Assembly: GCF_001704275.1 (NCBI RefSeq)
Contig: NZ_CP011533.1
Location: 7,192,001 to 7,256,000 of the forward strand
Direction of reading: 5' to 3'
Length of the DNA stretch: 64,000 nucleotides
Source: Streptomyces noursei ATCC 11455
GTDB taxonomy: Bacteria; Actinomycetota; Actinomycetes; Streptomycetales; Streptomycetaceae
Shown here: positions 41,762 through 50,474 of the stretch, piece by piece
How positions within the stretch are numbered: position 1 is the first letter of the stretch
Layout of the letters: the number at the start of each line of letters is the position of its first letter
Position numbers and translations under genes: made by a program
The notes under the pieces: model-generated
Databases searched by the model: none
The model's input: only the letters and a program-made list of their open reading frames with translations
Told to the model about the DNA's origin: nothing

Positions 41762-43083
41762 GCGAGTCGCAGCAGGCCCGTACGGTCACCGGCGAGGACG
41801 AGGTCGTCGATCTGTGCCGGGATCTGATCAGGATCGACACCAGCAACTACGGCGACCACTCGGGGCCGGGGGAGCGGGTCGCCGCCGAGTACGTCGCGGA
41901 GAAGCTCGCCGAGGTCGGCCTGGAGCCGCGGATCTTCGAGTCCCACAAGGGGCGCGCCTCGACCGTCGCGCGGATCGAGGGGGAGGACCGCTCGCGGCCG
42001 GCCCTGCTGATCCACGGGCACACCGACGTGGTGCCGGCCAACGCGGACGACTGGACCCACCACCCGTTCTCCGGGGAGATCGCGGACGGGTGCGTGTGGG
42101 GCCGCGGCGCGGTCGACATGAAGGACATGGACGCGATGACCCTGGCGGTGGTGCGCGACCGGCTGCGCACGGGGCGCAAGCCGCCGCGGGACATCGTGCT
42201 GGCGTTCCTCGCGGACGAGGAGGCCGGCGGCACGTACGGCGCGCGCTACCTCGTCGACAACCACCCGGAGCTGTTCGAGGGGGTGACCGAGGCGATCAGC
42301 GAGGTCGGCGGGTTCTCCTTCACCGTCAACGAGAACCTGCGGCTGTACCTCGTCGAGACGGCCCAGAAGGGCATGCACTGGATGAAGCTGACCGTGGCCG
42401 GCTCGGCCGGGCACGGTTCGATGATCCACAGGGACAACGCGATCACCGAACTGTCCGAGGCCGTCGGGCGGTTGGGCCGGTACGAGTTCCCGGTGCGGGT
42501 GACCAAGACGCTGCGGGCCTTCCTCGACGAGCTCGGGGACGCGCTGGGCACCGAGCTGGACCCGGAGAACATGGACGAGACGCTGGCCAAGCTCGGCGGG
42601 ATCGCCAAGCTGATCGGCGCATCGCTGCGGAACACCGCCAACCCCACGCAGCTGGGCGCCGGTTACAAGATCAACGTGATTCCGGGCGAGGCCACCGCCC
42701 ACGTGGACGGCCGCTTCCTGCCCGGGTACGAGGAGGAGTTCCTGGCGGACCTGGACCGGATCCTGGGGCCGCGGGTCAGGCGCGAGGACGTCCACGCGGA
42801 CAAGGCGCTGGAGACCACCTTCGACGGTGCCCTGGTGGACGCGATGCAGTCGGCGCTGCAGGCCGAGGACCCGATCGCGCGGGCGGTGCCGTACATGCTC
42901 TCCGCGGGGACCGACGCCAAGTCCTTCGACGACCTGGGGATCCGCGGGTTCGGGTTCGCGCCGCTGAAGCTGCCGCCGGAGCTGGACTTCGCCGGGATGT
43001 TCCACGGCGTGGACGAGCGGGTGCCGGTGGACGGGCTGAAGTTCGGGGTGCGGGTGCTCGACCGGTTCATCGAACTGAGTTGA
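41758..43083 (+). CDS. M20-family metallopeptidase
   Basis: A 441-residue zinc exopeptidase/amidohydrolase. IHGHTDVVPA holds the first His/Asp pair, GRGAVDMKDMD the bridging Asp, DEEAGG the general-base Glu pair, and AGHGSMIHRDNAI the dimerisation region. The M20 family includes ArgE, DapE and carboxypeptidase G2; substrate unknown. ATG at 41758 (MSESQQ) is used. Located where a similar gene sits upstream of the chaplins in related genomes. Confidence 0.88.
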   Translation: MSESQQARTVTGEDEVVDLCRDLIRIDTSNYGDHSGPGERVAAEYVAEKLAEVGLEPRIFESHKGRASTVARIEGEDRSRPALLIHGHTDVVPANADDWTHHPFSGEIADGCVWGRGAVDMKDMDAMTLAVVRDRLRTGRKPPRDIVLAFLADEEAGGTYGARYLVDNHPELFEGVTEAISEVGGFSFTVNENLRLYLVETAQKGMHWMKLTVAGSAGHGSMIHRDNAITELSEAVGRLGRYEFPVRVTKTLRAFLDELGDALGTELDPENMDETLAKLGGIAKLIGASLRNTANPTQLGAGYKINVIPGEATAHVDGRFLPGYEEEFLADLDRILGPRVRREDVHADKALETTFDGALVDAMQSALQAEDPIARAVPYMLSAGTDAKSFDDLGIRGFGFAPLKLPPELDFAGMFHGVDERVPVDGLKFGVRVLDRFIELS

Positions 43084-43118
43084 GTCGAAACGGTTCGCCG
43101 GGAATCGGTTCTCCGATC

Positions 43119-43128
43119 GGGGGGGGGG
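43119..43128 (+). repeat. G10 homopolymer tract
   Basis: Ten consecutive G bases between the M20 stop and the short chaplin promoter region. Such tracts can vary in length by slippage. Confidence 0.7.
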
Positions 43129-43312
43129 ACGGTGCGGTGTGCGGTGCGCGGGCTGGCGCGGAGAGGATGAAGTCGGCGTGAATTTCCTGCCTTTCGCGTT
43201 GACTTCGCTGGAACGGGTGAATGCCGCGATGTGTTCGTATCTTCAACGGCCTGGCCTCTGTTGACGTCATTGCGGTCCGCGGCTGGGACCGCAACGCCTA
43301 CAAGGAGGAACC

Positions 43313-43546
43313 ATGATCAAGAAGGTCGTCGCCGCTGCTGCGGTCGCCGGTGGAGTCGTGTTCGCCGGCGCCGGCCTTGCCGTTGCCGACGCGCCCGCCC
43401 AGGGTGCCGCGGTGCACTCCCCGGGCGTGCTCTCCGGCAACGTCGTCCAGGCCCCGGTGCACGTTCCGGTGAACGTCTGCGGCAACACGATCTCCGTGAT
43501 CGGCCTGCTCAACCCGACCTTCGGCAACACCTGCGTGAACCGCTGA
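43313..43546 (+). CDS. chpH: Short chaplin
   Basis: A 77-residue secreted protein: signal peptide residues 1-26 (MIKKVVAAAAVAGGVVFAGA, then GLAVADA), then one chaplin domain with HSPGVLSGNVVQAPVHVPVN, Cys pair and NPTFGNTCVN. Chaplins assemble into amyloid-like films on aerial hyphae and spores. AAGGAGG precedes the ATG. Position beside a long chaplin matches the chpC/chpH pair of S. coelicolor, hence the name (by analogy). Confidence 0.9.
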   Translation: MIKKVVAAAAVAGGVVFAGAGLAVADAPAQGAAVHSPGVLSGNVVQAPVHVPVNVCGNTISVIGLLNPTFGNTCVNR

Positions 43547-43591
43547 CGTTCTCGACGGCCTCACCGGCCCTTTGAGGACCCGGCCCAGTCC

Positions 43592-43624
43592 GGCTCCGGA
43601 ATGTCGCTCCGACGTTCCGGAGCC
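43592..43624 (+). terminator. Hairpin between the two chaplin genes
   Basis: GGCTCCGGAA (43592-43601) and TTCCGGAGCC (43615-43624) pair perfectly, with inner GTCG/CGAC and a CTC loop; one mismatch between. Lies 46 bases after the short chaplin; may attenuate readthrough into the long chaplin. Confidence 0.7.
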
Positions 43625-43739
43625 GCTGGGTATTTCGCGGCGGGTGAACCTCCCCAAGAGGCAGTCCGCGGAGTTGATCTCACCTCCGCCGGCCGCCACC
43701 CGTCCGCATTCATGTAAGGCACTTAGGCAGGGGAAAACT

Positions 43740-44594
43740 ATGAGGCAGGTCGCGAGAAAAGGCCTGATCACCATGGCGGCGGCCGGCGGCGCGCTCGCCA
43801 TGGCCGCCGGGTACGCGCACGCGGCCCCCGCGGCCGCGGGGGGTGCGGCGAATTCGCCGGGTGTCGGATCCGGCAACGTGATCCAGGCCCCGATCGACGC
43901 CCCGATCAACGTCTGCGGCAACACCGTCAATGTCGTCGGCGCGCTCAACCCGTCGTTCGGCAACCACTGCGCGAACGGTTCCGACGGGCGGCACGGGCAC
44001 GGTCCGGGCGGCAAGCACCGGCGGACGCCCGGTGGGCATGGCGGTGCCAGCGCCACGGGCGGTGCGGCGCATTCGCCGGGTGTCGGATCCGGCAACGTGA
44101 TCCAGGCCCCGATCGACGCCCCGATCAACGTCTGCGGCAACAGCGTTGACGTCGTCGGCGCGATGAACCCGTCCTTCGGCAACGACTGCGACAACGCCTC
44201 GCCGGGGGGCCCGGGCCGTTCGCACCACCCCGGTCACCCGTCGCAGCCCGGTCAGCCGGAGCCGGGCCACCCGCACGGCCCCGGCACGCCCCACCACCCG
44301 GGCACGCCGCACCAACCGGGTACGCCGCACCAACCGGGCTCCGCACACCACCCGGGGCACCCGGGGCACCCGGCGCAGCCCGGCGGCCCGCAGACCCCGG
44401 ACGTGCCGGGGCCGCGGACGCACACCGCGGGCGCTCGTGGGACGCACGCCCAGGCAGCGGCGACGCCGGAGCAGGGTGCGCGGCAGCTCGCGCACACCGG
44501 TGCCGGGGCGCTGGGCTATGCGGTCCCGATCAGCGCCGGACTGCTGCTCGGTGGCGCCGTCCTCTACCGGCGGGCCCGTACCGTCCGTAGCTGA
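43740..44594 (+). CDS. chpC: Long chaplin with two chaplin domains and sortase signal
   Basis: A 284-residue cell-wall-anchored protein. A signal peptide (residues 1-28) is followed by two chaplin domains (about 36-78 and 110-152, cysteines 59/77 and 132/150), a His/Pro/Gly-rich stalk (155-245, PHQPGTPHQPG units), sortase signal LAHTG (250-254), a hydrophobic helix and the RRARTVRS tail. Long chaplins are covalently attached by class E sortases and anchor the short ones. The two domains are encoded by 82-base near-identical DNA repeats. Confidence 0.92.
   Translation: MRQVARKGLITMAAAGGALAMAAGYAHAAPAAAGGAANSPGVGSGNVIQAPIDAPINVCGNTVNVVGALNPSFGNHCANGSDGRHGHGPGGKHRRTPGGHGGASATGGAAHSPGVGSGNVIQAPIDAPINVCGNSVDVVGAMNPSFGNDCDNASPGGPGRSHHPGHPSQPGQPEPGHPHGPGTPHHPGTPHQPGTPHQPGSAHHPGHPGHPAQPGGPQTPDVPGPRTHTAGARGTHAQAAATPEQGARQLAHTGAGALGYAVPISAGLLLGGAVLYRRARTVRS
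43842..43923 (+). repeat. 82-bp direct repeat, copy 1 (long chaplin domain 1)
   Basis: Differs from copy 2 (44061-44142) at one base in 82; encodes the first chaplin domain core. Such identity between paralogous domains implies recent duplication or ongoing gene conversion. Confidence 0.85.
44061..44142 (+). repeat. 82-bp direct repeat, copy 2 (long chaplin domain 2)
   Basis: Same 82 bases as 43842-43923 apart from one substitution, 219 bases downstream and in the same reading frame. Confidence 0.85.
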
Positions 44595-44623
44595 TCAGCG
44601 GCGCTCCGTGTGAGCGCGCGAGG

Positions 44624-44654
44624 GAGCGGGCCCGGTCTTCGACCGGGCCCGCTC
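44624..44654. terminator. Bidirectional hairpin terminator
   Basis: GAGCGGGCCCGGT and ACCGGGCCCGCTC, a perfect 13-bp stem with a CTTCG loop, in the gap between the convergent long-chaplin and DUF5703 genes. Confidence 0.85.
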
Positions 44655-44679
44655 TGCTGCGATCACACCCTTCCGGCGG

Positions 44680-44868
44680 TCACCACGTGGCGCGGAGCTG
44701 TCGGATGATCCGGCGACGCAGCCGCACCCGGCGGCTACCGTCGGGATTGAGACGAAGTCGGTCCAACTCCCAGTGTCCGTACTCGGCATGGTCGGTCAGC
44801 AGGCGTGTGGTGGCCTTGCGGGAGACGCCCCGGGGCACGTACACATCGCAGAATTCGTATTCCGGCAT
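44680..44868 (-). CDS. DUF5703 family small basic protein
   Basis: A 62-residue protein, MPEYEFCDVYVPRGVSRKA onwards, very highly conserved in Streptomyces (DUF5703) and rich in Arg/Leu. No function known. Divergent from the next gene with 47 bp between starts. The corresponding S. coelicolor gene lies beside the chaplin pair, supporting synteny. Confidence 0.85.
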   Translation of the reverse strand: MPEYEFCDVYVPRGVSRKATTRLLTDHAEYGHWELDRLRLNPDGSRRVRLRRRIIRQLRATW

Positions 44869-44902
44869 CGCATCTATTGTGCGGGACCGGCCCCGGTACG
44901 GA

Positions 44903-44908
44903 TAGCGT
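44903..44908 (+). promoter_or_regulatory. -10 box for a leaderless transcript
   Basis: TAGCGT, 7 bases before the ATG at 44916, with no ribosome-binding site between, indicates a leaderless message. Confidence 0.5.
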
Positions 44909-44915
44909 CTGCACT

Positions 44916-45599
44916 ATGTCTGATGCTGCGCAGCCTTCCGCTGCCGAGGTTCGTGCCGCCGCTGAGGCGGTCAAAGCCGCGCTGGACCGTCACCTCGCCG
45001 CGGTCGAACGCCGCGCGGGGGCGGACGATCCCGCCGTCTATGCCGCGTTCGACGAACTCGCCGCGGCTGCCGAGCGCTATGACGAGCTGCTCTACGACAC
45101 CTACGACGAGGTCACCCCCTTCGAGATCCCCGGTAACGACGCCCTGCCCGCGTACGCGGGTCCCGAGGAACCGAGCGCGCTGAGCGTGCTGATCCGACGC
45201 GACTACACCGTCGCCGAGCCGCAGCGCCTGCTGCATCAGGCACAGCGCATCGCGGCCCTGGATCCGGACGCCGCCGACGACGCCACGGGCAACGCCCCCG
45301 ATGCCGCCGCGCTCGTCGGCAGCAGCGCCTACGCCGCGCTCGGGGTGCTCTTCGGGGAGTACGAACCGGATGAGATCGCCTCCCGGCACAAGGAGTTCGG
45401 CCTGGAGGAGGGCGACTCCACGCTGTGGGTGGCGGCCGTCGACGAGCCGGCCGAGCCGGGGGAGTGGCTCGCCGCGCCGTTCGACCAGGCGGATCCGCAG
45501 CGGGTGGTGTGCCGCTTCGACGTCAGCACCGTCTTCGACGAGGAAGAACTCGACGACGGGGACGACGATCTGCTGGAGCCGGCCGACGGGAGGCGGTGA
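44916..45599 (+). CDS. Conserved hypothetical acidic protein
   Basis: A 227-residue protein rich in Asp, Glu and Ala, without membrane segments or recognised motifs. It contains an alpha-helical N-terminal part (EVRAAAEAVKAALDRHLAAVE), a middle LLHQAQRIAALDPDAAD and an acidic C-terminus (DEEELDDGDDDLLEP). Start at 44916 is supported by the -10 box. Location in the conserved chaplin-mshC block suggests a core Streptomyces gene. Confidence 0.8.
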   Translation: MSDAAQPSAAEVRAAAEAVKAALDRHLAAVERRAGADDPAVYAAFDELAAAAERYDELLYDTYDEVTPFEIPGNDALPAYAGPEEPSALSVLIRRDYTVAEPQRLLHQAQRIAALDPDAADDATGNAPDAAALVGSSAYAALGVLFGEYEPDEIASRHKEFGLEEGDSTLWVAAVDEPAEPGEWLAAPFDQADPQRVVCRFDVSTVFDEEELDDGDDDLLEPADGRR

Positions 45600-45614
45600 G
45601 GCGCCCGGCGGAAC

Positions 45615-45659
45615 GGGCCCGCGGGGCGGACGGCCGGTGCGCCGCCGCCCCGCGGGCCC
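45615..45659. terminator. Bidirectional hairpin terminator
   Basis: GGGCCCGCGGGGCGG and CCGCCCCGCGGGCCC, a perfect 15-bp stem with a 15-base loop, between the convergent hypothetical and RecD-like genes. Confidence 0.8.
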
Positions 45660-45671
45660 CCGCTTGCGGGG

Positions 45672-48020
45672 TCAGCCCGCCGCCGGGTCCGCCGACTGCT
45701 CCTCGGCCTGGAGCCGCAGCAGCGTCCGCAGCCGGGTGGTGCGCTCCTTGGCGGGGATTTCGGCGACCGCGCGGGACAGCGCCTGGCCCACGCCCTGGAC
45801 CACCGACAGATGCCGTTCGGCGCGGCTGAAGGCGGTGTAGACCCAGGCGCGGGTCAGTCCGCCGGCGGCGTCGCCGGGGAGCACCACGACCGCGGCGGGC
45901 CAGCGCGCCCCGGCCGCCTGATGGGCGGTGAGCGCCCAGCCGTGCCGGACCGCGCCGGAGCCGACCTGCTCGCGCGGGACGACCACGGCGGTGCCCGCGC
46001 AGTCGAGGTGCAGGCCGTCGGCGTCGGCGCCGGTGACCGTGCCGAGGAGCGTACGGCCCAGCGCCGGGGAGTAGGCCGCGCGGTCGCCGGGGTCGAAGCC
46101 GCCGAACCGGCCGGGGCCGGCGTTCAGCCGCTCCTTGAGCGCGGCGTTCAGCGCGCGGGTGCCGGCGGCGCCGCCGTGGCCGACGGTGATGACCTGCGTC
46201 TGCTCGGCGGGGATGCCCAGCGCCCGGGGCACCGAGTCGGCGACCAGCTGGACCGTGCGGTGCACCGCCTCGGCGGCGTCCCGCACCGGGACGGTCACCA
46301 CCTCCTTGCCGGGCGCGTCGACCTCGGCGAGTTCGCCGACGCCGATGCCCGACACCAGCTCGCCGATCGGCCCGAAGTCCGGGGTGCGGGAGGCGACCTG
46401 GGGGCAGAACCGGGACTGCAGGACGTCCTGGAACAGCCGCCCGGGGCCCGCGGACCACAGGACGCCGGGGTCGCCGCTGAGCACCAGGCGCGTCCCGTCG
46501 GTCAGCGATTCGACGAGCAGGGCGGTGGTCTCCAGGTCGAGCTGCGGGGCGTCCAGCACGACGAGCAGGTCGAGGGCGAGTGCGCCGTCCGCGTCCCGGC
46601 CCGGGCCCTCGGCGCCGGACAGCAGGCCGGAGACGGTCACCGCGGCCTCCGCCGGGGCCGGGCCGGTGGGCTCCCCGGGGGCGGTGTCCGGTGCGACCTC
46701 GGCGAGGTGCGCGGCCAGCCGGCGGCGGCCGTCGGCGGTGTGGGCCGCGCCGTACGCCCGCAGCCCCAGGGCGCGGGCCGCGGCGATCAGTGCGGCGGGC
46801 TCGGCGCGGGCCGCCTCGCCGCCGGTGTGGGTCACCAGTCCGCTGAGCGAGACGGTCTGGATCAGCTCCGCGGCGGAGCCCGAGGGGGCGGCCGCCGCGA
46901 CGGTCGCCCAGGCGCCGGCGGAGGGGCGGACCCGGGGGCCGGAGGCGTCCGTGTCGTCCGCGGCGTCCGTGGCGTCGCCTTCCGGGGCGGCGGCCTCGGT
47001 GTCCTGGGAGGCAGGGGTCGGGTCGGCCGCCCCGGTGTCGTCAGGCGCCGTGACGGTCGGTTCGATCGCCGGGAGTTCGAAGGTGTTCAGCAGCCGGGCC
47101 AGTCCGTCGGCGACGCTCTCCTCGGCCATGGCGAGCCGGTCCAGGCCGAGCAGCACGCGGACCGGCTGCTCCTCGTCGTCGTCCGTGGCGGCCCGGGGGC
47201 GTCCCGGGGTCTCCAGGGCGTCCTGGAAGACCAGTACCGCGCCGTCCGCGATGGCGCTCTGGAGGGCCTCGTCCGGTTCCGGGACGGCGCGTTGGGCGAG
47301 GGCGGCGCGCAGTGCGGACGCCTCCAGGGCGGAGTGGCCGGCGACCGCGGCCTGCTCCAGCAGCCAGCCGATCAGCGCCTGGGCGCGCCGCTCGTCGCCC
47401 GGCCCGCAGGCGGGGCCGAGCAGTGCGCGGGCGAAGCCGTCGGCCTGCTCGGGGCGCACCCCGGGCACCGTGAGCAGCTGCCAGGGGTCCTCGACCAGTG
47501 CCTCGGCGGCCTGCTGGCCGAGTGCCTCCGCGGCACGCTCGGCGAGCGCCTCGGGGGCGCCGCCGGCCGCGAGCACCCGCCGGACGCCCTCGATGCCGGG
47601 GGTCGGGACGAGCGCGGGACGGGCCGCCGGGACCGTGGGGTCGGCCGTGGCGCCCTGGGCGCCGGGCTCGGGCGCGGACGGACGGGCCGCGGCGGGCTGC
47701 GGCTCGGCCTCCTCGCGGGCCGGGCCCGCCGTCGCGGGCTGCGGTGCCTGCTGCGGTGCCGGGGCGGGGGTCGCGCCGGCCGCGCCGTCCCGCGCCGGGC
47801 GGGCGGCGGGGGCCTTGGCGGCCCGCGGGGTCTCGGCGAAGAACGAGGCGGCGGAGCGCTCGCCGCTCTCCACGGCCCGCACGGCCGCCGCCAAGGACGC
47901 CAGGGACGCCGCGGAGTCGGACCGTGGTGCTGGTGCGCCGCCGGCCTCGCGGCCCGCCTCGCCGCCGGGCGCGGCGGCCTCCTGCTCGGGCGGGTTGTCG
48001 CCGGCGCGGTCGGTACTCAC
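45672..48020 (-). CDS. RecD-like helix-hairpin-helix protein, Walker A lost
   Basis: A 782-residue protein. Residues 1-140 are low-complexity Ala/Pro/Glu; residues 145-215 have helix-hairpin-helix character (LLTVPGVRPEQADGFARALL). A superfamily I helicase-like region follows: LDLLVVLDAPQLDLETTALLVE at the Walker B position, and WVYTAFSRAERHLSVV resembling motif VI of RecD. The expected GGPGTGKT Walker A is replaced by LVTHTGGEAARAEPAAL, so ATP hydrolysis is doubtful. GTG at 48020 overlaps the upstream aldo/keto reductase stop (GTGA). Confidence 0.78.
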   Translation of the reverse strand: MSTDRAGDNPPEQEAAAPGGEAGREAGGAPAPRSDSAASLASLAAAVRAVESGERSAASFFAETPRAAKAPAARPARDGAAGATPAPAPQQAPQPATAGPAREEAEPQPAAARPSAPEPGAQGATADPTVPAARPALVPTPGIEGVRRVLAAGGAPEALAERAAEALGQQAAEALVEDPWQLLTVPGVRPEQADGFARALLGPACGPGDERRAQALIGWLLEQAAVAGHSALEASALRAALAQRAVPEPDEALQSAIADGAVLVFQDALETPGRPRAATDDDEEQPVRVLLGLDRLAMAEESVADGLARLLNTFELPAIEPTVTAPDDTGAADPTPASQDTEAAAPEGDATDAADDTDASGPRVRPSAGAWATVAAAAPSGSAAELIQTVSLSGLVTHTGGEAARAEPAALIAAARALGLRAYGAAHTADGRRRLAAHLAEVAPDTAPGEPTGPAPAEAAVTVSGLLSGAEGPGRDADGALALDLLVVLDAPQLDLETTALLVESLTDGTRLVLSGDPGVLWSAGPGRLFQDVLQSRFCPQVASRTPDFGPIGELVSGIGVGELAEVDAPGKEVVTVPVRDAAEAVHRTVQLVADSVPRALGIPAEQTQVITVGHGGAAGTRALNAALKERLNAGPGRFGGFDPGDRAAYSPALGRTLLGTVTGADADGLHLDCAGTAVVVPREQVGSGAVRHGWALTAHQAAGARWPAAVVVLPGDAAGGLTRAWVYTAFSRAERHLSVVQGVGQALSRAVAEIPAKERTTRLRTLLRLQAEEQSADPAAG

Positions 48021-49000
48021 AGCGTGCTCCAGTCGTGGTCGGGATAGTGGTGCACCGGAGCCGACACATCGTCCAGCGCCCGGCGGATCTCGTCAGGAAG
48101 ACTAAGCGCCTCCACTGACAATGCGGCTCTGAGCTGCTGCGCCGTGCGGGCGCCGAGCAGTGGGGCGGTGACCCCGGGGCGGTCGCGGAGCCAGGAGAGC
48201 GCGACCTGGAGGGGGGTGACGGCCAGTCCGTCGGCGGCGGTGGCGACCGCGTCGACGACCCGGCCGGCGGCCTCGTCGAGATAGGGCGCCACGAACGGCG
48301 CGAGGTGCTCCGAGCCGCCCCGGGAGTCGGCCGGGGTCGCGTGGCGGTACTTGCCGGTGAGCACCCCGCGGCCCAACGGGGACGACGGCAGCAGGCCGAG
48401 GCCCAGGTCCAGGGCGGCGGGGAGCACCTCCCGTTCGACGCCGCGCTGGAGGAGGGAGTACTCCATCTGCGTGCTCGCCAGCCGGTTGCGGACGTCGGGG
48501 GCGGCCAGCTGCCAGGTGGCGGCCTTGGCGAGCTGCCAGCCGGAGAAGTTCGACAGGCCCACATAGCGCGCCCGGCCGCTCGCCACCGCGACGTCGAGGG
48601 CCTGGAGGGTCTCCTCCAGCGGGGTGTGCGGGTCGAAGGCGTGCAGCTGCCAGAGGTCCACGTGGTCGGTGCCCAGGCGCTCCAGGGAGGCGTCCAGCGC
48701 GGCGAGCAGGTGGCGGCGTGAGCCGTCGACCCGGCGGTCCGGCTCCAGGACGCTGCCGGCCTTGGTGGCCACGACCAGGTCGGAACGCGGCACCAGTCCT
48801 TCGAGCAGCCGGCCCAGGAGGTACTCGGCGCCGCCGTCGGCGTAGATGTCGGCGGTGTCCACGAGCGTGCCGCCGGCCTCCCAGAACGTCTTGAGCTGCT
48901 CGGCGGCGTCCTGTTCGCCGGTGTCGCGTGCCCAGTTCAGGGTGCCCAGCCCGAGGCGGGACACGCGCAGGCCCGTGCGGCCGAGGTGCCTTTGCTCCAT
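48017..49000 (-). CDS. Aldo/keto reductase
   Basis: A 327-residue NADPH-dependent AKR. LGLGTLNWARDTGEQDAAE, VDTADIYADGGAEYLLG with catalytic Asp/Tyr, ATKAGSVLEPDRRVDGSR, DLWQLHAFDP with the His, and YVGLSNFSGWQ are typical of the family (AKR11/12-like). ATG at 49000 (MEQRHLG). Coupled to the RecD-like gene by a 4-base overlap. Confidence 0.88.
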   Translation of the reverse strand: MEQRHLGRTGLRVSRLGLGTLNWARDTGEQDAAEQLKTFWEAGGTLVDTADIYADGGAEYLLGRLLEGLVPRSDLVVATKAGSVLEPDRRVDGSRRHLLAALDASLERLGTDHVDLWQLHAFDPHTPLEETLQALDVAVASGRARYVGLSNFSGWQLAKAATWQLAAPDVRNRLASTQMEYSLLQRGVEREVLPAALDLGLGLLPSSPLGRGVLTGKYRHATPADSRGGSEHLAPFVAPYLDEAAGRVVDAVATAADGLAVTPLQVALSWLRDRPGVTAPLLGARTAQQLRAALSVEALSLPDEIRRALDDVSAPVHHYPDHDWSTL

Positions 49001-49160
49001 GGGCCCAGACCCTACGCGCCGGGCCCCACGATCAGGGGACCTGTGGACAAAGGCCGGGCGGCGGTGTGCGGACCGGGTTCCGGCCTGCCGGTGACGGCCG
49101 CGGCACCCGCACGCTAGAGTCCCCGCAACAGCGACGTTACTGATGGGTAAGGGGAGCGGC

Positions 49161-50216
49161 ATGAGGCTCGGCATCAACCTCGGCTACTGGGGCGCCGGCA
49201 TGGACTCCGACAATCTCGCGGTGGCGCAGGAGGCCGACCGCCTCGGCTACGCGGTCTGCTGGGCGGCCGAGGCGTACGGCTCCGACGCCCCCACGGTGCT
49301 CTCCTGGGTGGCCGCGCAGACCGAGCGGATCGACGTCGGTTCGGCGATCTTCCAGATCCCGGCCCGCACGCCCGCGATGACCGCGATGACCGCGGCGACC
49401 CTGGACTCGCTCTCCGGCGGCCGCTTCCGGCTCGGCCTGGGCGTCTCCGGCCCGCAGGTCTCCGAGGGCTGGTACGGCGTGAAGTTCGACAAGCCGCTGG
49501 CCCGCACCCGGGAGTACGTGGAGATCGTCCGCAGGGCCATGTCCCGCGAGCGGCTCTCCTACGAGGGCGAGCACTGGACGCTGCCGCTGCCGGGCGGTCC
49601 GGGCAAGCCGATCAAGCTCACCGTCCACCCGCAGCGCGAGCACATCCCGCTCTACATCGCCGCGATCGGGCCCAAGAACCTCCGGCAGACCGGCGAGATC
49701 GCCGACGGCGCGCTGCTGATCTTCCCCTCCGCCGACCACCTGGAGGAGACCGCGATCTCCCACATCCGGGCGGGCCGGGAGGCGGCCGGCAAGACCATGG
49801 ACGGCTTCGACGTCTGCCCCACCCTCCCGCTGGCCCTCGGCGAGGACAAGGACGTCAGCGCGCTCGCCGACACCTTCCGCCCGTACACCGCGCTGTACGT
49901 CGGCGGCATGGGCAGCCGGAAGCAGAACTTCTACAACCAGCTCGCGCAGCGGATGGGGTACGAGAAGGAGGCCGCCGAGATCCAGGACAAGTACCTGGCC
50001 GGGGACAAGGCCGGCGCCGCCGCCGCCGTCCCCGAGCGGCTGATCGACCAGACCACCATGCTCGGCTCGGTCGACCGGATCGCCGAGCGGATGCAGGCGT
50101 ACGCGGCGGCCGGGGTGACCACCCTGACCGTGACGCCGGCCGGGTTCACGCTGGAGGAGCGGATGGCCGCGCTCCGCGCGGGCACCGAGGCCCTGGAGCG
50201 GGCCGGCCTGGCGTAG
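49161..50216 (+). CDS. LLM-class F420-dependent oxidoreductase
   Basis: A 351-residue TIM-barrel protein of the luciferase-like monooxygenase family. MRLGINLGYWGAGMD, AEAYGSDAPTVLSWVAAQTERIDVGSAI and GRFRLGLGVSGPQVSEGWYG fit the F420-dependent branch common in actinobacteria. Substrate unknown. ATG at 49161 follows AAGGGGAG; an in-frame ATG at 49143 gives a less usual N-terminus. Confidence 0.88.
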   Translation: MRLGINLGYWGAGMDSDNLAVAQEADRLGYAVCWAAEAYGSDAPTVLSWVAAQTERIDVGSAIFQIPARTPAMTAMTAATLDSLSGGRFRLGLGVSGPQVSEGWYGVKFDKPLARTREYVEIVRRAMSRERLSYEGEHWTLPLPGGPGKPIKLTVHPQREHIPLYIAAIGPKNLRQTGEIADGALLIFPSADHLEETAISHIRAGREAAGKTMDGFDVCPTLPLALGEDKDVSALADTFRPYTALYVGGMGSRKQNFYNQLAQRMGYEKEAAEIQDKYLAGDKAGAAAAVPERLIDQTTMLGSVDRIAERMQAYAAAGVTTLTVTPAGFTLEERMAALRAGTEALERAGLA

Positions 50217-50243
50217 CCCCGGACGGGGCCCGGACGCGCGAGA

Positions 50244-50265
50244 GCCCGGCGCCTGGGCGCCGGGC
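50244..50265. terminator. Hairpin after the LLM gene
   Basis: GCCCGGCGCC-TG-GGCGCCGGGC, 10 perfect pairs. A second hairpin (CGGCCGTGG/CCACGGCCG, 50279-50319) follows directly. Confidence 0.75.
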
Positions 50266-50278
50266 GGGGGAAGCGCTG

Positions 50279-50319
50279 CGGCCGTGGTGGGGGCTCGGGG
50301 GTCTTCCCCGCCACGGCCG
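50279..50319. terminator. Second hairpin in the LLM downstream region
   Basis: CGGCCGTGG (50279-50287) and CCACGGCCG (50311-50319) pair over 9 bases with an internal GGGG/CCCC possibility. Confidence 0.6.
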
Positions 50320-50474
50320 TCACGGAACTCAACGGCTCAGGGGCGGGCGGGTTACGGGGCCCGCCCCGCGCGGGTCAGGCGAACGGGCGCAGCCGGCCGC
50401 GCCCCCGGTTGCCGGCGGCGAAAGGCGGCATTTGGCTTTCCCTCTACGGGCGTGTCCGTTCGGAGGTGACGCTG

